Source: Terriglobus saanensis SP1PR4
Lineage (GTDB): Bacteria > Acidobacteriota > Terriglobia > Terriglobales > Acidobacteriaceae
DNA length: 64,000 nucleotides
Reading direction: 5' to 3'
Assembly: GCF_000179915.2 (NCBI RefSeq)
Contig: NC_014963.1
Span: 1,674,001-1,738,000, forward strand
A model generated the notes under the pieces. That model searched no databases. It was not told the DNA's origin and saw only the letters and a list, made by a program, of their open reading frames with translations. Positions 26,334-35,426 of this stretch are shown one piece after another (within the stretch, counting starts at the first letter, position 1; every line of letters starts with the position of its first letter). The position numbers and the translations under genes were made by a program.

Positions 26334-26492
26334 CTACAGGCTGTCTCGTGTCGGTTCGGCAATGTCGTCGGAAGCAAACTGCTGGATGTCCAGAAACGTA
26401 GTCACCACGCAGACGACAGCAGAACCAGCCATGCCCACGAGGAACAGGGGCACCAGGATATGCGCGATAAGAGGCATCAAAAGGTCAAGCAC
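26334..26492 (-). CDS. Possible small single-helix membrane protein
   Basis: Reading frame of 52 codons from GTG at 26492 (or 47 from ATG at 26477) to TAG at 26334, bounded upstream by TAA. The product starts with a hydrophobic helix (LIAHILVPLFLVGMAGSAVVCVVTTFL) and ends with an acidic/polar tail DIQQFASDDIAEPTRDSL, the layout of genuine small membrane proteins. AGGAG lies 12 bases before the GTG, a long spacing. It reads toward the APC transporter, whose start is about 105 bases further on, so the two may be co-transcribed. Only 43 bases separate it from the divergent lnt start, leaving little room for promoters, and it is short, so the call is tentative. Confidence 0.42.
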   Translation of the reverse strand: MLDLLMPLIAHILVPLFLVGMAGSAVVCVVTTFLDIQQFASDDIAEPTRDSL

Positions 26493-26535
26493 AGGTTTAT
26501 CTTACTCCTGATCGCCCGGTCCGGAGGTAACGAGA

Positions 26536-28152
26536 GTGTTAGACTCCCGCCGTATGCACTCCATTCCAGCCCGCGCCTGGCTGCTCGCTTCATCTTCGGC
26601 GTTTTTGCAAGTCATTATTTTTCCTCTCTCCGGGCCTGTTCCTCCATGGAGGGCCGCCCTGTGCTGGGTCGCCATGGTTCCTTTTCTGCTGGCGCTTATG
26701 GGAAATAGTGGCTCCGGGGAACCTCTTCGCATCCGTGATTTTGCACTGCTCGGGTACTTCTGCGGCTTCCTTTGGTATCTCGGTAACTGTTATTGGATTT
26801 TGAGCACGATGCACCTTTACGGAGGTCTGTCTGTTCTCGCCAGTTTCGGCATCATGGTCCTGTTTTGTCTCTACCTGGGGCTGTATCACGCTCTCTTTGC
26901 CACTTTGGTCGGCCTGCTGCGCGCCTGCAAGTCGCTGCACCGCAGCGTCGTCCTGATCGCTGCACCGTTTCTTTGGGTTGCCGTGGAACTGGCTCGCGCC
27001 AGGGTGACAGGATTTCCGTGGGATCTTCTCGGCGGGGTCCAGGTGCAGAACAGCCTTTTGACCGCCCTTGCGCCCGTAGGCGGCGTCTATGCACTCAGTT
27101 ACGTCATCATGCTGGCCAACGTGGAGTTCTGTTCGGCATGGATCTTTAAGAATAAAAAACTTCGGGTGCAATCCCTCTGCGTCGGCCTGGCGATGGTGGT
27201 GGTTTTGGAGGTCGGAGGACGAATGGGCCTTGGCGCACCTCCGCCACAGCAGGGAACCGAGACGGCCGTCCTGTTGCAGCCCAATCTCGATGTCGGGGCG
27301 CTCGCCTCGCCTTCCTCAGGTGCAGCAGTGCTACAGGACGCCATGAATCTCAGTCTCCATCCCACGCGGACCGCCGCGCAGACGCAACGTGCGGTGACGC
27401 TCTGGCCGGAATCTCCCGCTCCTTTTGAAACAGATGACCCGAATCTTCGCGAGGCGTGGCTCCTGCTGGCCAGCCGTACCGGAGCCCCGGTGATCGCGGG
27501 CACTATCGGGCGAGATCCTGTCTCCACTGGTCATGAGATCTACAACTCCGCAGCTCTTATCGACCCTGATTCCGGATACGTCGGACGCTATGACAAGGTT
27601 CATCTCGTTCCGTTTGGGGAATTTGTCCCCTTCGAGCAGGTCTTCAGCTTTGCTGGAGGCCTCACACAGGAGGTCGGTAACTTCAACCGAGGGAAGTCAC
27701 GCAGCGACTTCTACGCAGGCGGTCACGCGTACGGCGTCTTTATCTGTTACGAGTCTGTTTTTGGCGACGAAGTGCGCGAGTTTGCGCGCAATGGCGCAGA
27801 GGTCTTTGTAAATCTCTCCAACGACGGTTGGTACGGAGACACCAGCGCGCCCTTCCAGCACATCGCCATGGCGCAGATGCGTGCCATCGAAAACCGCAGA
27901 TGGGTTCTTCGCGACACCAATACGGGGATTACGGCTTCCATCGATCCCTTCGGCCGCATTATCGAACGCGTGCCGCGCCACACCCAGACTGCCGCGATCG
28001 TGCACTTCGATTACGAGCACGAAACTACCTTTTATACGCGCTACGGAGACCTCTTCGCCTACCTCTGCGCTCTGATCACAACCGCCCTCTTTGCCTGGGC
28101 CATGGTCGAGCGCTATCAACTCGGCAAGCGTAGTTCACAGCGTTCTTTGTAG
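26536..28152 (+). CDS. lnt: Apolipoprotein N-acyltransferase
   Basis: Inner-membrane enzyme that adds the third acyl chain to bacterial lipoproteins. The GTG start is supported by GGAGGT eight bases upstream; an ATG six codons in lacks such a site. About six to seven N-terminal helices precede the periplasmic nitrilase-type domain (~230-510) with the E-K-C triad: Glu in TLWPESPAPF, Lys in GRYDKVHLVPFGEFVPF and Cys in FICYESVFGDEVREF, followed by NLSNDGWYG and the family's AQMRAIENRRWVLRDTNTG. A final helix closes the protein. 538 residues, normal length. It is followed within ten bases by prfB. Confidence 0.95.
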   Translation: MLDSRRMHSIPARAWLLASSSAFLQVIIFPLSGPVPPWRAALCWVAMVPFLLALMGNSGSGEPLRIRDFALLGYFCGFLWYLGNCYWILSTMHLYGGLSVLASFGIMVLFCLYLGLYHALFATLVGLLRACKSLHRSVVLIAAPFLWVAVELARARVTGFPWDLLGGVQVQNSLLTALAPVGGVYALSYVIMLANVEFCSAWIFKNKKLRVQSLCVGLAMVVVLEVGGRMGLGAPPPQQGTETAVLLQPNLDVGALASPSSGAAVLQDAMNLSLHPTRTAAQTQRAVTLWPESPAPFETDDPNLREAWLLLASRTGAPVIAGTIGRDPVSTGHEIYNSAALIDPDSGYVGRYDKVHLVPFGEFVPFEQVFSFAGGLTQEVGNFNRGKSRSDFYAGGHAYGVFICYESVFGDEVREFARNGAEVFVNLSNDGWYGDTSAPFQHIAMAQMRAIENRRWVLRDTNTGITASIDPFGRIIERVPRHTQTAAIVHFDYEHETTFYTRYGDLFAYLCALITTALFAWAMVERYQLGKRSSQRSL

Positions 28153-28161
28153 AATGAACTT

Positions 28162-29290
28162 ATGTTGAGTGATCTGGAATACGCCTACTCCCCGGTTCGT
28201 GCCCGCGTGCGCGATCTGCGGGAGTATCTTTGACTCCACCCGCCTGAAGAAAGACCTCGCCCGCATTGAAGAACAGAGCTCTGACCCAGCCATCTGGGCA
28301 GATCCCGCGCGTTCTCAGCCACTGATGCGCGAGCGTAAACGCCTCGAAGGTCTCCTCAGCGACGACGCGGATCTTGAACGTCGCAGCGGGGACATCGATG
28401 CCTACTTCGAACTCGGACGCGAGGGCGAAAATGTCGAGCCGGAACTCGCGCGTGAGATCGCGTCCATCGAGCAAGCGATCGAAAAGCTTGAATCCCGCAC
28501 CATGCTCTCCGAAGAGACCGATCCCCTGAACGCCATCGTGACCGTGCATCCCGGCGCGGGCGGAACGGAGAGCCAGGACTGGGCCGAGATGCTTATGCGG
28601 ATGTACCTCCGCTGGGGTGAACGCCAGGGGTTCAAGACGGAGATCAACGAAATTCAGGACGGCGATGAAGCGGGCATCAAGTCCGCGACTTTTACCATCA
28701 CCGGCGACTTCGCCTACGGTCTGCTTTCAGGAGAAACAGGCGTCCATCGCCTGGTGCGCATCTCTCCTTTCGACTCCGCGAAGCGGCGGCACACCTCGTT
28801 CTCCTCCGTTTTTGTTTCGCCTGAGATCGACGACTCTATCGTCATCGACATCAAGCCCGACGATCTCCGCATCGACACCTACCGTTCCGGCGGAAAAGGC
28901 GGTCAGCACGTTAATACGACGGATTCCGCCGTCCGGATCACGCATCTCCCCACCGGCATCGTCGCCGGTTGCCAGAATGAGCGCTCGCAGCACAAAAACA
29001 AGGACAAGGCGATGAAGATGCTCCGCTCGCGTCTCTACGAGTTCGAGCTGGACAAGAAGAAGGCGATCTCGCGCAAACTGGAAGACTCCAAGCTCGAAAT
29101 CAACTTCGGCTCGCAGATTCGTTCCTATGTTCTTCAGCCCTACCGCATGGCAAAGGACCTTCGCACCCGCGTTGAAGTCGGCGATGTGGACCGCGTTCTG
29201 GATGGCGACCTCGAACCCTTCATTCGGGGCTTCCTCCGGATGCGGCGCGATGGTCATATTCCTGCCCCGGTCGAGGATGATGAAATCTAA
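28162..29290 (+). CDS. prfB: Peptide chain release factor 2, expressed by programmed +1 frameshift
   Basis: Recognises UGA and UAA stop codons and releases the peptide. Two frames encode one protein of about 375 residues. The first 23 codons start at ATG 28162 (MLSDLEYAYSPVRARVRDLR) and run to an in-frame TGA at 28231-28233. Bypassing the T of CTT-TGA resumes in the +1 frame as DSTRLKKDLARIEE. The site GGGAGTATCTTTGAC includes an SD-like purine stretch, CTT, TGA and a following C, which is the classical RF2 autoregulatory signal. Later motifs are RF2-like: SPF in VRISPFDSAKRRH and GGQ in GKGGQHVNTT, with SGETGVHRLVRIS. The 5' codons are therefore part of the gene, not a separate reading frame. 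Confidence 0.96.
28221..28234 (+). promoter_or_regulatory. RF2 programmed frameshift site
   Basis: GGGAGTATCTTTGAC-type sequence. The internal Shine-Dalgarno-like GGGAG, the slippery CTT codon, the in-frame UGA and the following C are the elements that make RF2 synthesis depend on RF2 concentration. Low RF2 lets the ribosome slip +1; high RF2 terminates at the UGA. Confidence 0.93.
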
Positions 29291-29317
29291 ACGCGCCGGA
29301 GGCGCATCTGAATCCTG

Positions 29318-29818
29318 ATGGCTACGACTACCTCCACCCCGGACCTGACCTCGGAACTGCGGAAACAGCTCCTCGCCCTGCTCAAAGGCGGACAGGCGCA
29401 CGCAACCTTCGAGGACGCGATCAGAGACCTTCCCGCTGACCTGCGCGGCAAAACGCCGGAAGGGTTACCGTACTCCCCCTGGCAGATTCTGGAACACCTG
29501 CGTATCACCCAGCGTGACATCCTAGATTTCAGTACGAACCAGGAAGGGAACTACAAGGAACTCGATTGGCCCAAGGACTACTGGCCGAAAACGGCAGTTC
29601 CGACCTCCGAGGACGTCTGGAAACAGAGCATTTCGGCGTTCAGCCATGACCTGAAGGCGTTTGAGGCGCTGGTGAAAAACGAAGATCTGACTGAACCTTT
29701 CTCCTGGGATGGCAGCAAGAACCTTCTTCGGGAGGCTCTTCTTCTCGCCGACCACACCGCCTATCACCTCGGTGAACTCATCGTCATCCGTCGCCTGCTC
29801 GGCGCGTGGAAGAAGTAA
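29318..29818 (+). CDS. DinB-fold metal-binding protein
   Basis: 166 residues with the DinB four-helix-bundle pattern: a histidine in WQILEHLRITQRDIL (~60) and two more in DHTAYHLGELIVIRRLLGAW (~145-160), which together would hold a metal ion. Members include bacillithiol- and mycothiol-dependent transferases and hydrolases, but most are uncharacterised; I see no cofactor motif that narrows it down. The GTG/ATG start region is 28 bases after prfB, and the gene ends three bases before the next ATG, so prfB, this gene and the CoA-binding gene may be transcribed together. Confidence 0.82.
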   Translation: MATTTSTPDLTSELRKQLLALLKGGQAHATFEDAIRDLPADLRGKTPEGLPYSPWQILEHLRITQRDILDFSTNQEGNYKELDWPKDYWPKTAVPTSEDVWKQSISAFSHDLKAFEALVKNEDLTEPFSWDGSKNLLREALLLADHTAYHLGELIVIRRLLGAWKK

Positions 29819-29821
29819 GCC

Positions 29822-30229
29822 ATGAACGAACCGGCACTCATGCTCGAAATGCTGCGCGGCAAGACGATCGCCGTGGTGGGGCTCTCCGACAATCCGGGGA
29901 AGGCCAGCCACGGTGTCTCGCGGGTCATGCAGCAGGCGGGCTACCGTATCTTTCCGGTCAACCCCGCCGTCCAGACCGTACTCGGAGAGACCAGCTACGC
30001 CTCGCTCGCCGATCTTCCGGAGCGCCCGGATATCGTCAACGTCTTCCGCCTGCCCAAGGCAATCCCCGGCATCGTGGACGAGATGATCGCGCTCGATCTG
30101 AAACATCTGTGGGTCCAGCTGGGCATCGTCCATCTGGAAGCCGCAGAGCGCGCGGAGTCTGCAGGGATCGGTGTGGTGATGGACCACTGCATTATGGTGG
30201 AACACGCTCGACTGGCATCTGCTCTCTAG
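29822..30229 (+). CDS. CoA-binding domain protein (YccU type)
   Basis: 135 residues, single CoA_binding_2 Rossmann domain: TIAVVGLSDNPGKASHGVSRVMQQAGY carries the nucleotide-binding loop, followed by FPVNPAVQTVLGETSYASLADLPERPDIVNVF and WVQLGIVHLEAAERAESAGIGVVMDHCIMVEH. This is the YccU/YhbO-like cytosolic CoA-binding family of unknown role. It starts three bases after the DinB-like gene and converges with the MetE-like gene; the intervening 22 bases hold no clear terminator. Confidence 0.88.
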   Translation: MNEPALMLEMLRGKTIAVVGLSDNPGKASHGVSRVMQQAGYRIFPVNPAVQTVLGETSYASLADLPERPDIVNVFRLPKAIPGIVDEMIALDLKHLWVQLGIVHLEAAERAESAGIGVVMDHCIMVEHARLASAL

Positions 30230-30251
30230 AAGCGATCGGAAATAACCGCGT

Positions 30252-31292
30252 TTAGTTTTCGTTGGCGGCAAGTTTTCGATGGATCTCCAGCAGCGCCGGT
30301 ATCGTTGAAGGGTCTCGCCTGCCAAAGCCGCATTCTGTGCTCAGATCAAACTCTTGAGCATGACGCGTAGCGACCTCGATGCGCCTTCTCGACCCTTCCA
30401 GGCCATCCGAATAGTGAATTAATCCAAGGATGAGACGGGTACACGCGGGAAGCTTCCAATCTGCGAGGGGCCTGAAGTAAGTATCGTCCCTTCGGTTTGC
30501 AGGAACCGGCATGTGGATGAAGTCGATCCTGCGCCCGGTCTCCGAGAAACCATTCGCAAAGGCTACAGCGATGGCGAGATCGACAGGCTCCACAATATGC
30601 TTATGACCGAGATCTCCGTAACAGAGATGGATGCCGAGCTGTACTTCCGGTTTCACAAAACTGTTGAGATGTCCAAGGCGGCGGAGAGAACCTTCTATTG
30701 CGTCTGGATAAGGGAGCTGCGGACCGCCTGCCGCACCAAGGACTTCAAAGGTAGCGTCCCACTGAAGAGCAAGTTGCTGGGCCGGAATCGCTTTCTGGAT
30801 CTGCTCGACTTCTTTCAGCATCGCGGTTTCTATCGCCGTCTCTAGAACCAGCCTCTGCTCCGGCACGACGAAGTAGCTAAGAAGCGCCACGGGCGTTGGC
30901 AGAGAAACCTGGAAGCGTGTATTTGGTGAAATGACTCCCTCGCTGGAGAGCTTTCTGAAGATCTCAAACGACTCAAGTGCTACTTCGGCATAACCCAGGA
31001 GACCAAAGCGCACCGTAGTCGGATCGATAGAAGGGCGCACCTGGTAGAACTGCGGCGTCACTTTTCCCGGGAGACCGGTCGAGTTGACGTCGTCATGCGC
31101 CATCTCCATGTCAGGATTTGAATTGAACGTGGCGTGTTGCCATGTAATCCATTGTTGACGTTCCCCGCTCTCACCATCAGGGATGCGCGGACAATATGGG
31201 CCAAGAATGCTTGCTATCGTTCTGAAAACCGTTTCTGTATCCGAAAGACCCAGGCTGCCTACTAAATGCACTTGTCGCTTAACTTCGCTCAC
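30252..31292 (-). CDS. UROD/MetE-like superfamily protein
   Basis: 346 residues, TIM-barrel protein related to the C-terminal half of cobalamin-independent methionine synthase or to the UROD-like superfamily. Supporting segments are VHLVGSLGL near the start, the barrel strand LGIHLCYGDLGHKH, which carries a His and Cys where MetE binds zinc, and STECGFGRRDPSTIPALLEIHRKLA near the end, matching the MetE Cys-containing strand. The N-terminal half of MetE is absent, so classical methionine synthesis from 5-methyltetrahydrofolate polyglutamate is unlikely. A GTG start with AGGAG 11 bases upstream is used. A short hairpin (31313-31330, CCTGGA/TCCAGG) lies just upstream; no riboswitch is recognisable. 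Confidence 0.78.
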   Translation of the reverse strand: MSEVKRQVHLVGSLGLSDTETVFRTIASILGPYCPRIPDGESGERQQWITWQHATFNSNPDMEMAHDDVNSTGLPGKVTPQFYQVRPSIDPTTVRFGLLGYAEVALESFEIFRKLSSEGVISPNTRFQVSLPTPVALLSYFVVPEQRLVLETAIETAMLKEVEQIQKAIPAQQLALQWDATFEVLGAAGGPQLPYPDAIEGSLRRLGHLNSFVKPEVQLGIHLCYGDLGHKHIVEPVDLAIAVAFANGFSETGRRIDFIHMPVPANRRDDTYFRPLADWKLPACTRLILGLIHYSDGLEGSRRRIEVATRHAQEFDLSTECGFGRRDPSTIPALLEIHRKLAANEN

Positions 31293-31446
31293 TTTTGTTC
31301 CAACTCCTATTCCCTGGAAGCTACTCCAGGAGGGGGGACGTGTAAAACCTCGAAAGAGGTATTCCTTGGAGTTTGCTGAAGAGAAACAACAAAATTACAA
31401 ATGGGTTCAAAAGTCTCAAGACGAGACCACCTAGAATAGAAAGCAC

Positions 31447-33573
31447 ATGCGATTTTTCCGCCCCATTGTTGCGTCGGTTCTTTTTGCCTTAGGCGTGGGT
31501 GCCCAGGCTGGTTCTCAGATCACAGCTGTCGGCAACGGTGGTCCTGGTCCGTTCAAGGCCGATCACCTCACGGTCGAACTGATCGCATCGCAGCATGAGA
31601 TTGCACAGGGCGGGGAAGTTACACTTGGCCTCGTCTTTACGCTGGAAGAACACTGGCACGTCTACTGGAAGAACGCGGGCGACTCAGGTGAACCTCCGAA
31701 AGCAGTTTGGACCGTCCCGCACGACCTCACCGTAGACGAGCTACGTTTTCCCGCGCCGCAGCGTTTACCTTTGGCGCCGCTTATGGATTTTGGGTACGAA
31801 GACGCGGTCACCTTTCCCATCACCGTTCATGCCGCCAAGAACGCCAAACTCTCCACCAAACCGATTCATCTGACTGCCAAGGTCGACTGGCTCGTCTGCA
31901 GCAATCGCTGCCTCCCCGGCAAAGCCAATCTAGGCATCGATCTTAAGATCGTTCCCGCCGTGCAGGCTGAGCGAGTGAAGACCGACTCCACCGCGGCCAT
32001 GGCCGTTGGGCCTCTTGCCTCTGCGCTCTCGCATCTGCCTAAGCCGTTGCTGGCTGACTTCCGCACGGAAGTTGTCGGCACGCCCAAGGAGTTCGTCCTA
32101 ACGTTCCACACTGGCACCAAGGAGACGGATGGGGAGTTCTATCCCTTCGTTCAGGACCAGATCCTCAACGCCGCCGATCAAGAGACGGAGCCGTTGGACG
32201 ACGGTATTCGCATCCATATTCAACGCTCGCCGGATCTGAAGGAACTGCCCAAGACCCTTCACGGCCTCGTCAAACTCTCCGACGACGAATCGTACGAGAT
32301 CGATTCGCCCATTAAACCCGGCACGGCAGCACCCAAGACGTCCGCAACCTCGGCGACACCCTCCAACGCAATGGGTGCCCTGACCGCCATCGGTCTCGCC
32401 TTCCTGGGCGGCATCATCCTCAATCTCATGCCGTGTGTCTTCCCGGTGCTCTTCCTCAAGGCGCTTGCCCTGGTCAAGAATCATGGGGCTGAGCGCAAGG
32501 AGGCGTTGCGGCATGGCCTGGTCTACACGCTGGGCATCGTGGTCTCGTTCTGGGCGATCCTTGCCATACTGCTGGCATTGCGCGCGGGCGGAAGCGAACT
32601 TGGCTGGGGCTTCCAGATGCAGTCGCCAGGATTCGTCTCCATCCTTGCGATCTTCCTCTTCTTTTTCTCGCTCTCACTCGCGGGCATGTTCGATCTCGGT
32701 CTTTCGCTGACCAGTGCGGGCGGCGGTCTGGCGCAGAAAGAAGGCTATGCCGGAAGCTTCTTCACCGGGGTTCTTGCCACCGTGGTGGCCACTCCCTGCA
32801 CGGCTCCGCTCATGGGCGCGGCCATTGGCTTTGCTCTGACGCAGCCTACGTGGATCACGTTTGCCATCTTTACATCCCTCGCGCTGGGCCTTGCGTCGCC
32901 CTACCTCATCCTCAGCGCTCGCCCGGAGTGGACCAAAATCCTTCCCCGTCCTGGTGCATGGATGGAGACGCTCAAGCAACTCACCTCTGTCCCGCTCTTC
33001 GGTACGGTCATCTGGCTTAGCTGGCTTTATGCCAAGCTCTTCCCTTCAGCCTTGGGCATCGATAATTTGGCATGGCTGCTCGTCGGTCTGCTTGTGGTCG
33101 CCATTGCGGGATGGGTACTCTATCGCTGGCCCGCGGGCTGGAAGAGCACGCTGGTCGCCGCTCTTATTGCGGTCTTCGCCGCGTCTGTACCGTTCCTGAT
33201 GCGCGAGAAGCCCGAAGCCCACGCCGTCTGGCAGCCCTACTCGCACGAAGCCATCGCTGCAGCACGCGCCGCGCATCACCCGGTCTTTGTGGACTTCACC
33301 GCGGCATGGTGCCTGAGCTGCCAGGTGAACGAGCGCCTCGTTCTCAACTCCACCGATGTGCAGGAGCGCTTTCACGAACGGAACGTGACCCTGCTCAAGG
33401 CCGACTGGACACAGTACGATCCTGCCATCACGGCAGAGCTGGCTGCGGTGCATCGCAACGGCGTGCCCACGTACGTGGTCTATCCTGCAGATGCTGCGAA
33501 AGAACCAGAAGTGCTCCCCGAAGTTCTGAGCAAAGATATCGTTGTCTCCGCGCTGGATCGCAACCTGAAGTAG
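31447..33573 (+). CDS. DsbD/ScsB-like thiol:disulfide interchange protein
   Basis: 708 residues. A signal peptide and an N-terminal beta domain of the DsbC/DsbD-N type (~35-280, with HWHVYWKNAGDSGEPP) precede eight to nine helices of the DsbD beta domain. The two redox cysteines of the membrane domain are in LNLMPCVFPVLFLKAL and VVATPCTAPLMGAA. A C-terminal thioredoxin domain has the CxxC motif in FTAAWCLSCQVNERLVL. It moves electrons from cytoplasmic thioredoxin to periplasmic partners. It stands alone, and a DsbA-like protein is encoded about 1.2 kb downstream across an unrelated gene. A terminator hairpin follows the stop. Confidence 0.9.
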   Translation: MRFFRPIVASVLFALGVGAQAGSQITAVGNGGPGPFKADHLTVELIASQHEIAQGGEVTLGLVFTLEEHWHVYWKNAGDSGEPPKAVWTVPHDLTVDELRFPAPQRLPLAPLMDFGYEDAVTFPITVHAAKNAKLSTKPIHLTAKVDWLVCSNRCLPGKANLGIDLKIVPAVQAERVKTDSTAAMAVGPLASALSHLPKPLLADFRTEVVGTPKEFVLTFHTGTKETDGEFYPFVQDQILNAADQETEPLDDGIRIHIQRSPDLKELPKTLHGLVKLSDDESYEIDSPIKPGTAAPKTSATSATPSNAMGALTAIGLAFLGGIILNLMPCVFPVLFLKALALVKNHGAERKEALRHGLVYTLGIVVSFWAILAILLALRAGGSELGWGFQMQSPGFVSILAIFLFFFSLSLAGMFDLGLSLTSAGGGLAQKEGYAGSFFTGVLATVVATPCTAPLMGAAIGFALTQPTWITFAIFTSLALGLASPYLILSARPEWTKILPRPGAWMETLKQLTSVPLFGTVIWLSWLYAKLFPSALGIDNLAWLLVGLLVVAIAGWVLYRWPAGWKSTLVAALIAVFAASVPFLMREKPEAHAVWQPYSHEAIAAARAAHHPVFVDFTAAWCLSCQVNERLVLNSTDVQERFHERNVTLLKADWTQYDPAITAELAAVHRNGVPTYVVYPADAAKEPEVLPEVLSKDIVVSALDRNLK

Positions 33574-33599
33574 ATTGAAGCCCCTACGCAGAAGCCGGA

Positions 33600-33633
33600 A
33601 GAGCAGCCATGTCCAATGGCTGCTCTTTCTTTT
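33600..33633 (+). terminator. Rho-independent terminator after dsbD-like gene
   Basis: 11-base-pair stem AGAGCAGCCAT / ATGGCTGCTCT with a five-base loop, followed by TTCTTTT. It lies between convergent genes, 27 bases after the DsbD-like stop, and could also serve the opposite strand. Confidence 0.85.
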
Positions 33634-33639
33634 GTGGTC

Positions 33640-34554
33640 TTACTGCTTCACAAGTGTTGCCACGGTGATATGGGGCCAGTGAATAATCGGAGCGCCGGGT
33701 TTCGGTGGAAAGTCCAGAATGACCCGCTGTACATACTGCAGTTGCAGGAATGGCTCGCCATCTGTGGGTTGTACGGTTTCAATCCAGAAGATGGCATCCA
33801 TCTGCAACGCATTGGCATTTCGAACGATAAAGGGAATATTCAGAATTCCCGTTGAGCCTTGAGCAGCAACGGTAGAGACCTGAATCACAGTGGTATGTGT
33901 AATGTTCTGATCTTTGATCGCCGCCAGCAGAGCGAGGTTCGGATTTCGGTTGGTCGCTTTGGCATCGAGCCCCTGCGGCAAAAATGGAGGCAGTGGCGCA
34001 CTAAGATACGGCCCCACATAATCCGGATCGGTGATGATTTTCTGGGCTGGTGTATTTAATCCCGGAATGGTGTCGTCCGTGAAAGGAAAGGAATCGACCG
34101 GATTGATTGTTGGTCCCCCTTTGACTTCAGTAATGAATGTGCTCTGTGCCAGCAGCGAATTGCCGTGCGGAATGGTGGATTGGCGCACCACCGTTTGTGG
34201 TTCTTTGGGGTCCGTGGTCGCCGGGACATTGATCCACATACCTGTTTCGATATGTAGCGCTCCATGAGTCGCCCCATCCGCTACCTTCTGCAGGTAACTC
34301 AAACCGTGCACATTGATATCAACCTGCTCGGAGCCCCGATCGGGAATATCGCCGCCGATAAGTGTGAACTGGAGATCCTCAAGAGTGCTATTAATCTCAA
34401 GAAAGAATGGTTTTCCGTGCTTGAAATCTGGACGTGCAATCAGGTTGAATCCTTGTCCCATCCAGCTTCCCGGAAATTCGCGGAGTGGCCCGAGTTTGGG
34501 ATGCTCAATGTCAAAGGGTGCAGAGGCTCTAGTTGTGGGGCGATTGTTGGACAT
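33640..34554 (-). CDS. Putative heme-binding beta-barrel protein (nitrobindin-like)
   Basis: 304 residues, no signal peptide. The N-terminus IEHPKLGPLREFPGSWMGQGFNLIARP and later QTVVRQSTIPHGNSLLAQ, GALHIETGMWINVPATT resemble bacterial proteins annotated as heme-binding, a lipocalin/nitrobindin-like beta-barrel whose histidine in the IPHGN turn could bind heme; I recall this resemblance rather than having compared it. A second half (~165-304) is beta-rich with QGSTGILNIPFIVRNANAL and ILDFPPKPGAPIIHWPHITVATLV. No redox or catalytic motif is evident. AGGAGAAG precedes the ATG at a long but usable distance. It sits between two Dsb-type genes but on the opposite strand, so functional linkage is uncertain. 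Confidence 0.6.
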   Translation of the reverse strand: MSNNRPTTRASAPFDIEHPKLGPLREFPGSWMGQGFNLIARPDFKHGKPFFLEINSTLEDLQFTLIGGDIPDRGSEQVDINVHGLSYLQKVADGATHGALHIETGMWINVPATTDPKEPQTVVRQSTIPHGNSLLAQSTFITEVKGGPTINPVDSFPFTDDTIPGLNTPAQKIITDPDYVGPYLSAPLPPFLPQGLDAKATNRNPNLALLAAIKDQNITHTTVIQVSTVAAQGSTGILNIPFIVRNANALQMDAIFWIETVQPTDGEPFLQLQYVQRVILDFPPKPGAPIIHWPHITVATLVKQ

Positions 34555-34744
34555 GGCGCACTTCTCCTGGGTCGCAGTTGCGACAAGGCACTCGCAAAAG
34601 CGATTGCTGCAGAGAGAGACAAGCGGAGCGACGGTCTATTCCCGATGCAAGATGAACATCCTTCAGAACGATGAGTCTCTGTGTGATCACCAGATAAAAA
34701 GTGTCTAAACTGAGGTTGTTATTTATTCCCGCGTCGGAGTTCTC

Positions 34745-35425
34745 ATGCGTCTAAGGAATTTGTTCGCGTCATTCACACTTATCTCCGCTTTCGCTTTCGG
34801 TGCGCCCATGCAGGCGCAGTTTGCAGGTACGGGGCCAAGGGATAGCTTCCGAGATACTTCGATTCTCCGGCCGAAAGCAGGGAGCAAGGTATCGGTAATC
34901 GTCTTTGAAGATCTGGGCTGCCCCGCCTGCGCACACGCTCATCCGATCGAGATCGAGGCCACGCAGAAATATCATGTGCCTTTGATCCGCTATGACTTTC
35001 CCATTGCGGCTCATATCTGGACCTTCGATGGAGCCGTCTTTGCGCGCTATCTTCAGGACAAGGTCAATCCCACGCTTGCCAGTGAATACAGAAGTGCAGT
35101 CTTTGCCTCGCAGATGTCGATTGGGAGTAAAGACGATCTGCGCAATTTCACGACTCACTGGATGCAGCAGCACGGCCAGCAAATGCCTTTTGTGATCGAT
35201 CCTGCAGGGGAGTTAGCAGCGAAAGTAAAGGCTGACTTCGACCTGGGTCGGCGCTTGAATGTGATGTTTACTCCGACGGTGGTGGTCGTCACCAATAATG
35301 GTTATCAGGTAGTGTGCGGGACAAAAGAAGGACCCAGCGATCCCACCCAACTGTCTGCGGTGATCCAGGGTGCGATTGCGCAGACGAAGTCCGTGTCTTC
35401 TACAACCCCAGCGCATCCGCGATAA
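34745..35425 (+). CDS. DsbA-like secreted thioredoxin-fold protein
   Basis: 226 residues. A signal peptide (~1-25) ends QAQFAGTG. The thioredoxin fold begins KVSVIVFEDLGCPACAHAHPIEIEA with the redox-active CPAC, and the cis-proline loop is FTPTVVVV. An inserted helical region (~100-160) between them is typical of DsbA/DsbG/BdbD-type proteins. It probably forms or isomerises disulfides in the periplasm. The C-terminal tail is Ser/Thr-rich. It converges with rarA, with only one base between the two stop codons. Confidence 0.82.
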   Translation: MRLRNLFASFTLISAFAFGAPMQAQFAGTGPRDSFRDTSILRPKAGSKVSVIVFEDLGCPACAHAHPIEIEATQKYHVPLIRYDFPIAAHIWTFDGAVFARYLQDKVNPTLASEYRSAVFASQMSIGSKDDLRNFTTHWMQQHGQQMPFVIDPAGELAAKVKADFDLGRRLNVMFTPTVVVVTNNGYQVVCGTKEGPSDPTQLSAVIQGAIAQTKSVSSTTPAHPR

Positions 35426-35426
35426 T

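Noticed and set aside
28162-28234. prfB as a frameshifted pseudogene
   Set aside because: The in-frame TGA is the canonical programmed-frameshift site, and the rest of the gene is intact.
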